Shown: piece by piece, positions 37,401-46,712 of the stretch
How the letters are laid out: every line of letters begins with the position of its first letter
How positions within the stretch are numbered: the first letter of the stretch is position 1
Source of the DNA: Cyclobacteriaceae bacterium
GTDB lineage: Bacteria; Bacteroidota; Bacteroidia; Cytophagales; Cyclobacteriaceae
NCBI GenBank assembly: GCA_019638285.1
Contig: JAHBUB010000003.1
Span: 62,001 to 126,000 of the forward strand
Direction of reading: 5' to 3'
Length of the DNA: 64,000 nt
The notes under the pieces: generated by a model
Told to the model about the DNA's origin: nothing
What the model saw: only the letters and a program-made list of their open reading frames with translations
Database searches by the model: none
Program-made: the position numbers and the translations under genes

Positions 37401-38846
37401 TTACCCCACACTGCCTTCCAAAGTCAATGCGAGCAGTTTCTGTGCCTCCACCGCAAACTCCATAGGCAACTGCTTTAATACTTCCTTGGCATACCCGTTT
37501 ACAATCAGGGCTATGGCGGCTTCTTCATCTATGCCACGTTGCAAACAGTAGAAGATTTGATCTTCGCCTATTTTCGAAGTGGTGGCCTCATGCTCTACAT
37601 GGGCGCTCTTGTTCTCTACGTCAATGTAGGGGAAGGTGTGTGCTCCACATTGATCGCCCATCAGCAACGAATCGCACTGTGAGAAGTTTCTCGCATTTTC
37701 TGCACGCTTCAATATGTGTACTTGTCCGCGGTAGCTATTTTGCGATTTACCTATGGAAATACCTTTTGAGACAATCCGCGACCGGGTGTGTTTTCCGATA
37801 TGAATCATTTTGGTTCCTGTATCAGCCTGTTGGTAGTTGTTGGTTACTGCCACAGAGTAAAACTCTCCATTGGAATAGTCGCCCTTCAAAATACAGGATG
37901 GATACTTCCAGGTAATGGCAGCTCCTGTCTCTACTTGTGTCCAGGATATTTTGGAGTAATCCCCGGCACAGATGCCGCGCTTGGTTACAAAGTTGTAGAT
38001 ACCACCCTTACCATCTTTATCTCCCGGGTACCAGTTTTGTACCGTAGAATACTTTATCTCTGCACTCTTCATGGCATATAACTCTACCACTGCAGCATGC
38101 AATTGATTTTCGTCACGCATAGGTGCAGTACAGCCTTCGAGGTAGCTCACATACGAACCCTCTTCTGCTATAATCAGCGTGCGTTCAAATTGACCCGTAT
38201 TTGCCGCATTAATTCTAAAGTAGGTAGAGAGTTCCATGGGGCACCTTACCCCCTTGGGTATGTAACAGAATGAACCATCAGAAAATACAGCTGAATTAAG
38301 TGCTGCATAGTAGTTGTCATTGGAGGGTACCACAGTCCCTAAATATTTTTTCACCAAATCGGGGTGTTCTCTTACCGCCTCACTGAACGAGCAGAAGATA
38401 ATACCCAATTCGCCCAATTTTTCTTTAAAAGTGGTAGCCACGGATATACTATCGATGACTGCATCCACCGCTACTCCGGTGAGTCGTTTTTGTTCTGTGA
38501 GAGAGATTCCTAGTTTTTTAAAGGTCTCTATTAATTCAGGGTCAACCTCACTCAAATTTTTGGGTTGCACTTTCTGCTTGGGTGCAGAGTAGTAGATAAT
38601 ATCCTGATAATCAATGGGAGGATATTTTACATTGGGCCATTTTGGTTCTTTCATCGTTAGCCAATGGCGAAATGCCTTCAGCCTCCACTCCAACAACCAC
38701 TCGGGTTCATTCTTTTTTAGGGAAATAAATCGAACGATTTCTTCACTTAACCCTTTTGGAGCGGAGTCACTTTCGAGATCAATGGACCAGCCGTGTTCGT
38801 ATTCTTTCGATGAAAACTCTTCTAATACTTGATTGTCTTTACTCAT
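37401..38846 (-). CDS. sufB: SufB, Fe-S scaffold component
   Basis: The 481-residue SufB is the main Fe-S scaffold subunit. It has the family motifs [82 protein letters not shown] and [11 protein letters not shown]. It is the first gene of the cluster (sufB-C-D-S-E-sufT-brxA) and its upstream region is the likely promoter site, about 90 bp from the Lrp regulator gene, which also points left. Confidence 0.95.
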   Translation of the reverse strand: MSKDNQVLEEFSSKEYEHGWSIDLESDSAPKGLSEEIVRFISLKKNEPEWLLEWRLKAFRHWLTMKEPKWPNVKYPPIDYQDIIYYSAPKQKVQPKNLSEVDPELIETFKKLGISLTEQKRLTGVAVDAVIDSISVATTFKEKLGELGIIFCSFSEAVREHPDLVKKYLGTVVPSNDNYYAALNSAVFSDGSFCYIPKGVRCPMELSTYFRINAANTGQFERTLIIAEEGSYVSYLEGCTAPMRDENQLHAAVVELYAMKSAEIKYSTVQNWYPGDKDGKGGIYNFVTKRGICAGDYSKISWTQVETGAAITWKYPSCILKGDYSNGEFYSVAVTNNYQQADTGTKMIHIGKHTRSRIVSKGISIGKSQNSYRGQVHILKRAENARNFSQCDSLLMGDQCGAHTFPYIDVENKSAHVEHEATTSKIGEDQIFYCLQRGIDEEAAIALIVNGYAKEVLKQLPMEFAVEAQKLLALTLEGSVG

Positions 38847-38932
38847 GCTCGTCTATTTAGACTAATTTCAAATAATTACTCAAAAATACAACAAAAATCC
38901 ACTTTTAAGGTTTCGTTTTGGTCATATTTCTT

Positions 38933-39400
38933 CTATTCGGAGAGCTGTAAATGCCTATTTAGACTTTCTTCCAGGGAAATAATGGTTTCTGTTCTGTCAA
39001 TGCCCTCAACTTGTTGCATTTTATCGTGAAGAACTTCCTTTAAGTGTTTGGTATCCCTGCAATGGATCTTCAAAAACATGGAATAATTCCCAGTGGTATA
39101 GTGGATGGAGGTTATTTCTGGTATTGCTTTGAGTTTCTGCAACACAGTATCATACAAACCGCTCTTTTCCAAAAAGATACCAATGTAGGCCATTACTCCA
39201 TAACCTAATTTGGCATAATTGATTTGAAGGGTATTCTTCTCTACGATACCTGCTTCCTCCAGTTTGTTCATTCTCACATGCACTGTCCCTTGCGAAACGT
39301 GCACAAGTTTGGCCACCTCGGTGTACGGCTTTTTGGCATCCTTCATTAGTATGTCAAGGATCTTGAGATCGGTATTATCAATCACATAATTTTTACTCAT
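38933..39400 (-). CDS. Lrp/AsnC-family transcriptional regulator
   Basis: The 155-residue protein has an N-terminal winged helix-turn-helix (DNTDLKILDILMKDAKKPYTEVAKLVHVS, VHVRMNKLEEAG) and a C-terminal RAM effector domain (GVMAYIGIFLEKSG, SIHYTTGNYSMFLKI, IDRTETIISLEESL). Such regulators sense amino acids as dimers or octamers. It precedes the suf operon on the same strand by 86 bp; whether it regulates suf cannot be decided from sequence. Confidence 0.93.
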   Translation of the reverse strand: MSKNYVIDNTDLKILDILMKDAKKPYTEVAKLVHVSQGTVHVRMNKLEEAGIVEKNTLQINYAKLGYGVMAYIGIFLEKSGLYDTVLQKLKAIPEITSIHYTTGNYSMFLKIHCRDTKHLKEVLHDKMQQVEGIDRTETIISLEESLNRHLQLSE

Positions 39401-39590
39401 TTTAGGTAGGTCATTTTAAGTAATTTATAATATATAATTACAATATTATAAATAATATAAATGTTATGTCATTATATTGAATTATTTTAATGTTTACCGT
39501 TACTTTGCTGAAGTAAATGACAGTGTAAGTGTTGATCTCCTCAGAACTGTGAGAACTTGAGATTGACGAACCACGATGTTCTTTTAAAAT

Positions 39591-39770
39591 TGTAGGGTGT
39601 TGAAACTGGCAGACAAGCCCCCCTGTCTCGGGGGTGGAGAGCAAAGGATAAACACAGGATAATGTTCTGTACCGATAGCTATCGGTGCTGAACTGGGGTT
39701 GACCACTAATTGAGGTTTTTCTTGTCCTGCGGCTAACTTCTCCGTGGAGGTTCGAACCCTCCCTCTACAG
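39591..39770 (+). ncRNA. tRNA-like RNA with an extra-long structured variable arm
   Basis: A cloverleaf is visible. Acceptor TGTAGGG (39591-39597) pairs with CTCTACA (39763-39769, one G-U). D arm TTG/CAA (39600-39602, 39614-39616) carries a class II-like loop AAACTGGCAGA. The anticodon stem is CCCCC/GGGGG (39618-39622, 39630-39634), and the T arm is GGAGG-TTCGAAC-CCTCC (39746-39762). The variable region is 111 nt instead of at most about 20 and folds on itself: GGAGA/TCTCC, AGC/GCT, CAGGA/TCCTG, and a hairpin with ACCGATAG/CTATCGGT. The anticodon loop CTGTCTC has T33 but a pyrimidine at 37 and would read GTC, so decoding is doubtful. CCA is not encoded. Identity is inference; it could be a decayed tRNA-Leu with an inserted repeat. 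Confidence 0.55.
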
Positions 39771-39796
39771 CTGAGCTTCTTCTCTAAACCGACTAA

Positions 39797-39834
39797 GGTC
39801 CCAACTTCGAGTCTACATCTCGAAGTTGGTGACC
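39797..39834. other. Strong hairpin after the tRNA-like locus; rest of 39835-40192 unassigned
   Basis: GGTC-CCAACTTCGAG-TCTACAT-CTCGAAGTTGG-T-GACC forms an 11-bp perfect stem extended by four pairs across a one-base bulge. It has no T-run, so it is not a normal terminator; it may process or protect the upstream RNA. Between 39835 and the acyl-CoA ligase at 40193 I see AT-rich sequence with only possible promoter words and no gene. Confidence 0.6.
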
Positions 39835-40192
39835 CGAAGTCAAACTTGAATCAAAATCCTTTCTTGCCAATCAACAATTTACCAAAAGTTATCGTGGCCT
39901 TTTAACAAATTACCAATAATGGGCCTGAGTCGTTCGCCAAGGGTTCATATTTACCAAATGTAATTTGTTCAATGCAGCGCATTCCAAAGCTGAGATATAG
40001 AATGCCAATGGTTGATGGAAGTTTCAAATTATTGATTTGGCCTCTCATTTTTGCGCCTCTTTAGTTTTTAGATTCAGGGTCATTCTACAAAGGGTTCAAA
40101 AAATATTTACTTCCTGTAAGCAGTTGATTAAAAAGCATACTTATAATTCTTAACTTGGCCTTAGTTCATAATTCTTAATAAACGATTGTGTC

Positions 40193-41875
40193 ATGACTGA
40201 CTATCCATGGTTCAAAAATTATCCAGAAGGTATTCCAAAAGAAATTGGCCCCTATGAGTATAACTCCCTTATCGAAATGTTTGATGTTAATTGTGATCGA
40301 TATGCTGATAAGGTGGCGTATGAGAACTTTGGTGTGGAGATGACATTTCGACAACTGCACGAACATGTTACGAACTTCGCAGCCTACCTGCAGGGGGAAC
40401 TTGGCTTAAAGAAGGGAGATCGAATTGCTATACAAATGCCAAACCTGCATCAGTTTCCAATTGCATTCTTTGGCGCCATCAAAGCCGGACTAATTGCGGT
40501 TAACACCAACCCCCTCTATACGCCACCAGAGATGAAACATCAGTTTACCGATGCCGGTGTCTCCGCGGTAGTGATCGTAGCCAACTTTGCGAAACAACTG
40601 GAGGTGATACAAAATGAAATTCCAGCCAAACATATTATTGTAACACACATGGGTGACATGCTTGGAACAGTAAAGGGGGGGATTATAGATTTTGTGGTGA
40701 AGTATGTAAAGAAAATTGTTCCCTCATTTCATATTCCTCAAGCCATTTCTTTCAAATCTGTTTTAAAAAGGGGTGCTCAGTTGACTTATTCAAAACCTGC
40801 CATGGATATAGAAGATGTGGCGGTGTTGCAATATACTGGTGGCACAACCGGAGTTTCAAAAGGAGCGCAGTTGTCGCACAGAAACCTTATTGCGCACAAC
40901 CAAATGATCAACTATTGGTTTAAGCCTTATATGAGGCCAGATCATGAAGACCTTATGATTACAGCCATTCCTCTTTATCATATTTTTGCATTGTCTGTCA
41001 ATGGATTGCTGATGTTTACTTCCGGTGTGAAGAATGTACTTATCACCAATCCACGCGACATGCCTGGTTTTGTAAAGGAGCTTAAAAAACATAAGTTCAC
41101 CATCATTACAGGTGTCAATACTTTATTCAATGGTTTAATGAACAATCCTGATTTTAAAAACCTGGATTTTTCTCGTTTGGCAGGTGCCGTGGGCGGTGGT
41201 ATGGCAGTGCAGGATGCCGTGGCAGAACGATGGGAGAAAATAACAGGAAAACCTTTGGTAGAAGGTTATGGATTAAGTGAAACATCTCCTGTACTCTGTT
41301 GTAATCCATTAGATGGAAATCACAGAATAGGGTACATCGGTATACCGGTGCCTAGCACGGAGGTTGCCATTTTTGATGACGATGGAAATCAAGTGTCGAT
41401 AGGTGAGACAGGAGAAATTTGTGCCCGAGGTCCACAAGTAATGAGGGGCTATTGGGAAAAGGATAAAGAAGGCGTGTTTTTTCCAGGCGACTGGTTCCGC
41501 ACCGGAGACATTGGCTTTATGGATAAAGATGGGTATTTCAAAATTGTGGACCGAAAGAAGGACATGATAAAAGTGTCCGGATTCAATGTGTTTCCAAATG
41601 AAGTTGAGAATGTTATTGCAGGCAATCCTAAAGTATTGGAGGTGGCTGCAATAGGTGTGCCCCATGAGAAATCAGGGGAAGCGATCAAAGTGTATATTGT
41701 AAAAAAAGATCCAACTTTAACAAAAGAGGAATTGATAGATTTTTGTCATAAGAGTTTAACCAACTACAAAGTCCCCAGATTTGTAGAATTTATAGATGAA
41801 ATACCTAAATCTAACGTGGGTAAAATCCTAAGAAGGGTGTTAAAAGAAAAGCACGAAGCGGAACAGACGCAATAA
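40193..41875 (+). CDS. fadD: Long-chain acyl-CoA ligase
   Basis: The 560-residue adenylate-forming enzyme activates fatty acids with ATP and CoA. Motifs: YTGGTTGVSKGAQLSH (P-loop-like A3), VEGYGLSETSP (A5), RTGDIGFMDKDGYFKIVDRKKDMIKVSGFNVFP in order (A7-A8), and the catalytic Lys in KSNVGKILRR (A10). No signal peptide. It is a single gene followed by the unknown-function gene at 42144. Substrate length is inferred from overall similarity. Confidence 0.92.
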   Translation: MTDYPWFKNYPEGIPKEIGPYEYNSLIEMFDVNCDRYADKVAYENFGVEMTFRQLHEHVTNFAAYLQGELGLKKGDRIAIQMPNLHQFPIAFFGAIKAGLIAVNTNPLYTPPEMKHQFTDAGVSAVVIVANFAKQLEVIQNEIPAKHIIVTHMGDMLGTVKGGIIDFVVKYVKKIVPSFHIPQAISFKSVLKRGAQLTYSKPAMDIEDVAVLQYTGGTTGVSKGAQLSHRNLIAHNQMINYWFKPYMRPDHEDLMITAIPLYHIFALSVNGLLMFTSGVKNVLITNPRDMPGFVKELKKHKFTIITGVNTLFNGLMNNPDFKNLDFSRLAGAVGGGMAVQDAVAERWEKITGKPLVEGYGLSETSPVLCCNPLDGNHRIGYIGIPVPSTEVAIFDDDGNQVSIGETGEICARGPQVMRGYWEKDKEGVFFPGDWFRTGDIGFMDKDGYFKIVDRKKDMIKVSGFNVFPNEVENVIAGNPKVLEVAAIGVPHEKSGEAIKVYIVKKDPTLTKEELIDFCHKSLTNYKVPRFVEFIDEIPKSNVGKILRRVLKEKHEAEQTQ

Positions 41876-42143
41876 TTACTAACTGGTTCTTGGCTGAGTA
41901 TCCCGTCTTAAGCAGCAGTAGTTTCAGCGTTCGATTGACTTGGGTAATTCTTCAAAAATAAAACCATAGAGTCATATTCAACAGGCCTTACCCTTTTAGG
42001 GGTAGAGGAAGTAGTAATCACTTCTTCAGGAGCATCAGTGCGGCATCCACATTGATATACGAATCAATTTATCTGCCTATTAGAGATATGTTTGAAAAAA
42101 TAGTCTCAAATTTGCATTTAAAGCTAGCCACAGCGAACAATTT

Positions 42144-43583
42144 ATGGAGGTAATCGAGAAACTCACTACCCAGGAAAAGGCCCTACGAATCAATTTGCAT
42201 AAAGAAGTCTATGGTTCTTTTGCGGAAATAGGGGCGGGGCAGGAGGTAGCCGCTAATTTTTTTAAGGTTGGAGGCGCATCCGGAACGGTCGCTAAGACCA
42301 TGTCGGCTTATGATATGAAATTCAGTGATGCCATTTATGGAGTGTGCGACAGATATGTGTGTGAAGACAGACTGATAAATATGTTGGATCATGAGTATCC
42401 ATTGCTCCCTGAAAGGCTTCCGCATCTCATCGAAAAAACAAGATTCTTCGCTTTTGCCGATACAGTAGAGGCACTAAATTTTGAGCGAACCAATCAGGGA
42501 CATGGATGGGTTGGACTTCGTTTCCAGAAAATTCCGAACAGTGAACCCAATGACTGTGTGATTCATGTCAAGATGTTTGACAACGATCCGCTATTGCAGC
42601 AATACGCACTCGGGATTGTAGGTGTCAATATGATTTACGCTTGTATGATGCTCCAAGATCCGGAGGAGATTATGATGTCATTGATAGACGGCCTGGCCAG
42701 AAGAATTGAGATTGATATGTTCCGCCTCTCTGGCCCTGATTTTGAAAAGGTAGACAATCGATTGATGGCCATGAAGTTGGTGAAGAATGGACTTACCAGG
42801 GCAGCCATGTTTGGCCCGAGTGGAGAGGTGATGCAGCCATCGGAAGCGCTTTACAAAAAGAATGTACTGGTGCTGAGGGGTCGGTTCAGGCCGGTAACTC
42901 ACGTGAATGTAGATATGCTATTGGCGGCAAGGAGGTACTTTAAGAATGAACCTGATGTTGATAAGAAGAAAGTGGTGGTGCTCACAGAGCTTACGCTTAA
43001 TGATTTAAGTTCAGGAGGAAGTATCGATGAAAAAGATTTTCTGTACCGTGCTGACACCATTTGTTCTTTAGGTCAAACGGTATTGATTTCAAATTACTAT
43101 GAATACTATAAAGTAGCGGAGTACTTATCCAGAATAACAAAAGGTAAAAAAATTGGTATTATTCTGGGTATTTATGCCTTACAAAAAATATTTGAAGAAA
43201 AAACTTATGAGAATTTGCGAGGAGGAATATTGGAAAGCTTTGCATCACTCTTCGGCAACAACATCAAATTATATATTTATCCTGCGTTAAAGCGTGATTC
43301 AGATGAGTTGTTTACACTTAAAGATTTTGAAAGTGAATTGCCGGGCAATCTTAAAGGCCTCTTTCGATATATGTTAGACAACAATAAGTTAGAGGACATA
43401 GAAAACGCCAACACTGAAAATTTACATATTATCTCTGATGATGTGCTTGACATGATTCGTAAAGGAGTACACGGGTGGGAGAAATATGTACCGCATAAGG
43501 TTGAGGAGGCCATAAAGGAGCATGGTCTATTCGATTATCCTAACTCCATAGAGTCGAATAAGACAGTTTCTTTAAACAATTAG
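42144..43583 (+). CDS. Conserved Bacteroidota protein of unknown function (often labelled nicotinate-nucleotide adenylyltransferase)
   Basis: The 479-residue soluble protein starts EVIEKLTTQEKALRINLHKE and contains YGSFAEIGAGQEVAANFF, GGASGTVAKTMSAYD, GHGWVGLRFQ, LMAMKLVKNGLTRAAMFGPSG and LRGRFRPVTHVN. I recognise it as a protein common in Cytophagales and Flavobacteria. The database label I recall, nicotinate-nucleotide adenylyltransferase, is not supported by a visible nucleotidyltransferase HxGH motif, so I do not use it. No membrane segment. It is 268 bp downstream of fadD. Function unknown. Confidence 0.8.
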   Translation: MEVIEKLTTQEKALRINLHKEVYGSFAEIGAGQEVAANFFKVGGASGTVAKTMSAYDMKFSDAIYGVCDRYVCEDRLINMLDHEYPLLPERLPHLIEKTRFFAFADTVEALNFERTNQGHGWVGLRFQKIPNSEPNDCVIHVKMFDNDPLLQQYALGIVGVNMIYACMMLQDPEEIMMSLIDGLARRIEIDMFRLSGPDFEKVDNRLMAMKLVKNGLTRAAMFGPSGEVMQPSEALYKKNVLVLRGRFRPVTHVNVDMLLAARRYFKNEPDVDKKKVVVLTELTLNDLSSGGSIDEKDFLYRADTICSLGQTVLISNYYEYYKVAEYLSRITKGKKIGIILGIYALQKIFEEKTYENLRGGILESFASLFGNNIKLYIYPALKRDSDELFTLKDFESELPGNLKGLFRYMLDNNKLEDIENANTENLHIISDDVLDMIRKGVHGWEKYVPHKVEEAIKEHGLFDYPNSIESNKTVSLNN

Positions 43584-43585
43584 TC

Positions 43586-44977
43586 TTACCCCTCTTCTTT
43601 TAATCTTGCAAAGTAGCTCTTGGCTTCTTTCATAACTTTTGGCGCCAGGATAATTCCAGAAACCACTGTTGGTATTGCCATGATTGCATAAGCAATATCA
43701 ATAATGTTCATTACATCCTGCATGGTAGCAACGGCACCAAAAATGATAGTAGCCAGGTAAAAGTAATTGTAATAATTTCCTGCTTTCACACCTGCAATAA
43801 ATGACATGGCCTTATTTCCATAGTAGCTATAAGAAAAAAGAGAAGTAACCGCAAAAAAGAAAGCACACATCAATAATAAAAACCTTCCGGTTCCGCCCAA
43901 GGCGCCTTCAAAAGCATGGGCTGTAAGTGTTACTCCGTTGGCTTCAGAAGTTTGCCATACACCAGTAACTAAAATTGCAAATGCAGTGAGTGTACACACC
44001 ACCAGGGTATCAATGGCTGGGCTGAGCATAGAAACTAATCCCTCACGAATGGGTTCACTGCTTTTAGAAGCACCCAATGCCATAGGAGCTGTTCCTATAC
44101 CGGCTTCGCTTGAAAAGGAGGCCCTGCGAACTCCCAAAATAATCAAACCTCCTAAAATGCCTCCCATTGCGGGATCTCCACGATAGTTGTCGGCTGAAAA
44201 GGCATCAGTGAAGATCATAGTAAATATGTGAGGTACTTCTGTGATATTGGTAAACAGAATAGCGATTACTGAGCCAAAATAGATTACAATCATAATAGGC
44301 ACCATTCTCCCAGCCCAGCTGCCAATCCGTTCAATTCCGCCAAGGATTACAATCCCCGCTAGCACGGTCAGTACAATTCCGATAATAAGTTTGGCACTAC
44401 TTATTTCATATCCGAAGAAATCAAAGGGAGTAGTTCCCAATGTACTACTGTTGATTCCCAGGTCAACAATTACTTGTGTTAATTGATTGGCCTGGAAAAT
44501 GGGTAGGCATCCAACCATAGCACATGCCGAGAAAATATAAGCAAGGGGTAGCCAGGCTTTGCCCATTCCTTCACGAATGACATACATAGGTCCACCCTGA
44601 ATCACTCCCGCGGAGTCTTTGCCTCTATACATCAGTGATAATGCGCTGGTAAAAAAATTTGTAGACATGCCCACGAAAGCGGTAACCCACATCCAAAATA
44701 GTGCACCGGGGCCTCCCAGCGAAATGGCTGCGGCTACTCCTGCAATATTTCCCATGCCCACGGTAGAGGCGAGGGCAGTTGACAGTGCCTGATAGGCATT
44801 GATTTGTCCTGGGTCGTTGGGATTGTTGTATTTGCCGCGAAGAATGTCAATGGAGTGCTTAAAGTACTTATACTGTACGAATCGTGAATAGAATATGAAG
44901 AAGATACCCCCAAGGATCAATAGAAATGAAATAGGAACATAAATACCTGTGGCGAGCTGACTTATAATTTCACTCAT
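43586..44977 (-). CDS. Sodium:alanine (AGCS family) symporter
   Basis: The 463-residue membrane protein has about ten hydrophobic segments and AGCS motifs: TVGMGNIAGVAAAISLGGPGALFWMWVTAFVGMSTNF, IQGGPMYVI, and SFSSEAGIGTAPMALGASKSSEPIREGLVSMLSPAIDT. It imports alanine or glycine with Na+. Convergent with the 42144 gene, 2 bp apart. Confidence 0.93.
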   Translation of the reverse strand: MSEIISQLATGIYVPISFLLILGGIFFIFYSRFVQYKYFKHSIDILRGKYNNPNDPGQINAYQALSTALASTVGMGNIAGVAAAISLGGPGALFWMWVTAFVGMSTNFFTSALSLMYRGKDSAGVIQGGPMYVIREGMGKAWLPLAYIFSACAMVGCLPIFQANQLTQVIVDLGINSSTLGTTPFDFFGYEISSAKLIIGIVLTVLAGIVILGGIERIGSWAGRMVPIMIVIYFGSVIAILFTNITEVPHIFTMIFTDAFSADNYRGDPAMGGILGGLIILGVRRASFSSEAGIGTAPMALGASKSSEPIREGLVSMLSPAIDTLVVCTLTAFAILVTGVWQTSEANGVTLTAHAFEGALGGTGRFLLLMCAFFFAVTSLFSYSYYGNKAMSFIAGVKAGNYYNYFYLATIIFGAVATMQDVMNIIDIAYAIMAIPTVVSGIILAPKVMKEAKSYFARLKEEG

Positions 44978-45040
44978 TCATTAGCGGTTTAGAACATGCA
45001 AAATAGAAAATTAATTTAAACCACCATGAAGTGTTGGTAA

Positions 45041-46096
45041 CTAGCGGTCGTAATGCAATTTACCTTGAGATACCGCCATGGTGTTGCACAACTGAAATAA
45101 GAGTCTTGCACCTACGTTTGCGTCCCATTCGTCCGATTCGCCAGGGGCCACTTCATTCAAGTCAAATCCTATGATTTTTTTTCCTGATTGGGCGAGTGTT
45201 TTTAACAGTAGGGTAATTTGATGATATTCAAATCCTCCGGCCACGGGTGTTCCAGTATGAGGGCAGAGTTTTGGATCTAAACCATCAATATCAAAACTTA
45301 TGTAAACCAGGTCGGGGAGTTCGCTTACAATTTGCTTACAAATATTGGCCCATGATTCTCCATGATATTGGGCGTGTTTGATGTCCTCGTCAAAGAAAAC
45401 CTTTATTCTTCCTTTTGACCGATCCATTACCTGTTGTTCTTCCTCACAATAGTCACGAATACCTACCTGCACCAACTTTCGTACAGCGGGTATCTTTAGC
45501 GCATTGTACATGATGGAGGCGTGAGAGTATCTAAACCCTTCGTATGATTTGCGTAAATCAGCATGAGCATCAATTTGCAAGATGCCAAATTCATGTTTTT
45601 CACCTAGCGCATGAATATAGCCAAGCGGTGTGCTGTGATCACCACCAAGAATTCCTACTAACTTATTCGCGTCTAAATATTTTTTAACAGTGCTTTTTGT
45701 ATAGATCGTCAGGCTCTCACAAGCTTCATTTACTTTGTCCAGTGAGGCTTTATCTCCTGCTTCGTCTCCGGCCTCCAATTTTTCAATATGTTTTTCAGCC
45801 AATTTTCTCAGTGCGTCACTTTCGTGCATTACTTTTTCAGGAAAGGGCAGCATGGCGATACCCAGTTTCCATGCGTCAGGAATATCCTTTACAAATAAAT
45901 CAACCTGCGCGGATGCTTCCAGAATTGCTTGTGGTCCATTGGCGGTGCCCCCTTTATAAGAAACGGTAACTTCCCATGGAACGGGGACAATAATAATTTC
46001 TGCATTATCCTCATTGAAGGGAAGACCAAATAACTGACCCGTGATGCCCGGGTTATTAGGGTTGAATTGAGCAATTATTTCTTCTTTTGATGGCAT
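45041..46096 (-). CDS. Arginase/agmatinase-family ureohydrolase
   Basis: The 351-residue enzyme has the manganese-binding motifs GGDHSTPLG, DAHADLRKSYEGF and SFDIDGLDPKLCPHTGTPV, and then GFDLNEVAPG. Family members hydrolyse arginine, agmatine, formiminoglutamate or guanidino compounds. The exact substrate cannot be told. It has 8 bp to the SixA-like gene upstream on the same strand, so these two may be co-transcribed. Confidence 0.9.
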   Translation of the reverse strand: MPSKEEIIAQFNPNNPGITGQLFGLPFNEDNAEIIIVPVPWEVTVSYKGGTANGPQAILEASAQVDLFVKDIPDAWKLGIAMLPFPEKVMHESDALRKLAEKHIEKLEAGDEAGDKASLDKVNEACESLTIYTKSTVKKYLDANKLVGILGGDHSTPLGYIHALGEKHEFGILQIDAHADLRKSYEGFRYSHASIMYNALKIPAVRKLVQVGIRDYCEEEQQVMDRSKGRIKVFFDEDIKHAQYHGESWANICKQIVSELPDLVYISFDIDGLDPKLCPHTGTPVAGGFEYHQITLLLKTLAQSGKKIIGFDLNEVAPGESDEWDANVGARLLFQLCNTMAVSQGKLHYDR

Positions 46097-46103
46097 ATAT
46101 CTT

Positions 46104-46598
46104 TTACTCTATAATTGATGGGTGTACATAGTTTTCAAAAGTCCCGATATCTTCACTCACCTCAAGCCAATTCGAAATTTCGAAACGAATGCTCACGAGG
46201 CCTGCTGTTTCCATTGCTCCAATTTCTGCTTTAGTAAGATGTTCGGCAAAGTAGGAGATATATGGATTATGACCAATTATTAGAATATTTTTGAAATCAT
46301 CATCCAGACCGGTAGTGATTTGCATTAAATTCCGGATAGATGCGTTATAGAGCTCTTCATTAATAACAATTTCTGAAGGCAAATTCAAAATTCCATGAAT
46401 AACCGTTGCGGTTGCTTTTGCTCTTTGGGCTCCACTGGAAACGATCAAATCCACCGTATAATTATTTTTTTTTAAAAAATGACCTACAGTGGCAGCTTCA
46501 CGCATTCCGGAAGTGGTTAATTCCCGGTCTTTATCTTGCTGACTGTGCTGTTTGTCAGCCGATTGCGCATGTCTCATGAGGTATAACCAGTGTACCAT
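46104..46598 (-). CDS. SixA-like histidine phosphatase
   Basis: The 164-residue protein has the RHG-type motif LMRHAQSAD at the N-terminus, SSGAQRAKATATVIHG, and the second catalytic His in IIGHNPYISYFAE. SixA-type enzymes dephosphorylate phosphohistidine. It could act on other phosphates. No signal peptide. Confidence 0.88.
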   Translation of the reverse strand: MVHWLYLMRHAQSADKQHSQQDKDRELTTSGMREAATVGHFLKKNNYTVDLIVSSGAQRAKATATVIHGILNLPSEIVINEELYNASIRNLMQITTGLDDDFKNILIIGHNPYISYFAEHLTKAEIGAMETAGLVSIRFEISNWLEVSEDIGTFENYVHPSIIE

Positions 46599-46712
46599 AA
46601 AACAAATCTAATCTTTTGATTGTTGGCCTCATATAATAGCGTATCCATAGTGCTTCAATTTGTTTATTTAAAAAAATGCAGATATTTGAAAATCTGGATC
46701 ATATAAAACTTC

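Noticed and set aside
41907..42060. Minus-strand stretch coding CGCRTDAPEEVITTSS ... ending NAETTAA between fadD and the 42144 gene
   Set aside because: It is about 50 codons with no start codon before an upstream TGA. It could be a decayed gene end, but nothing supports it enough to list.
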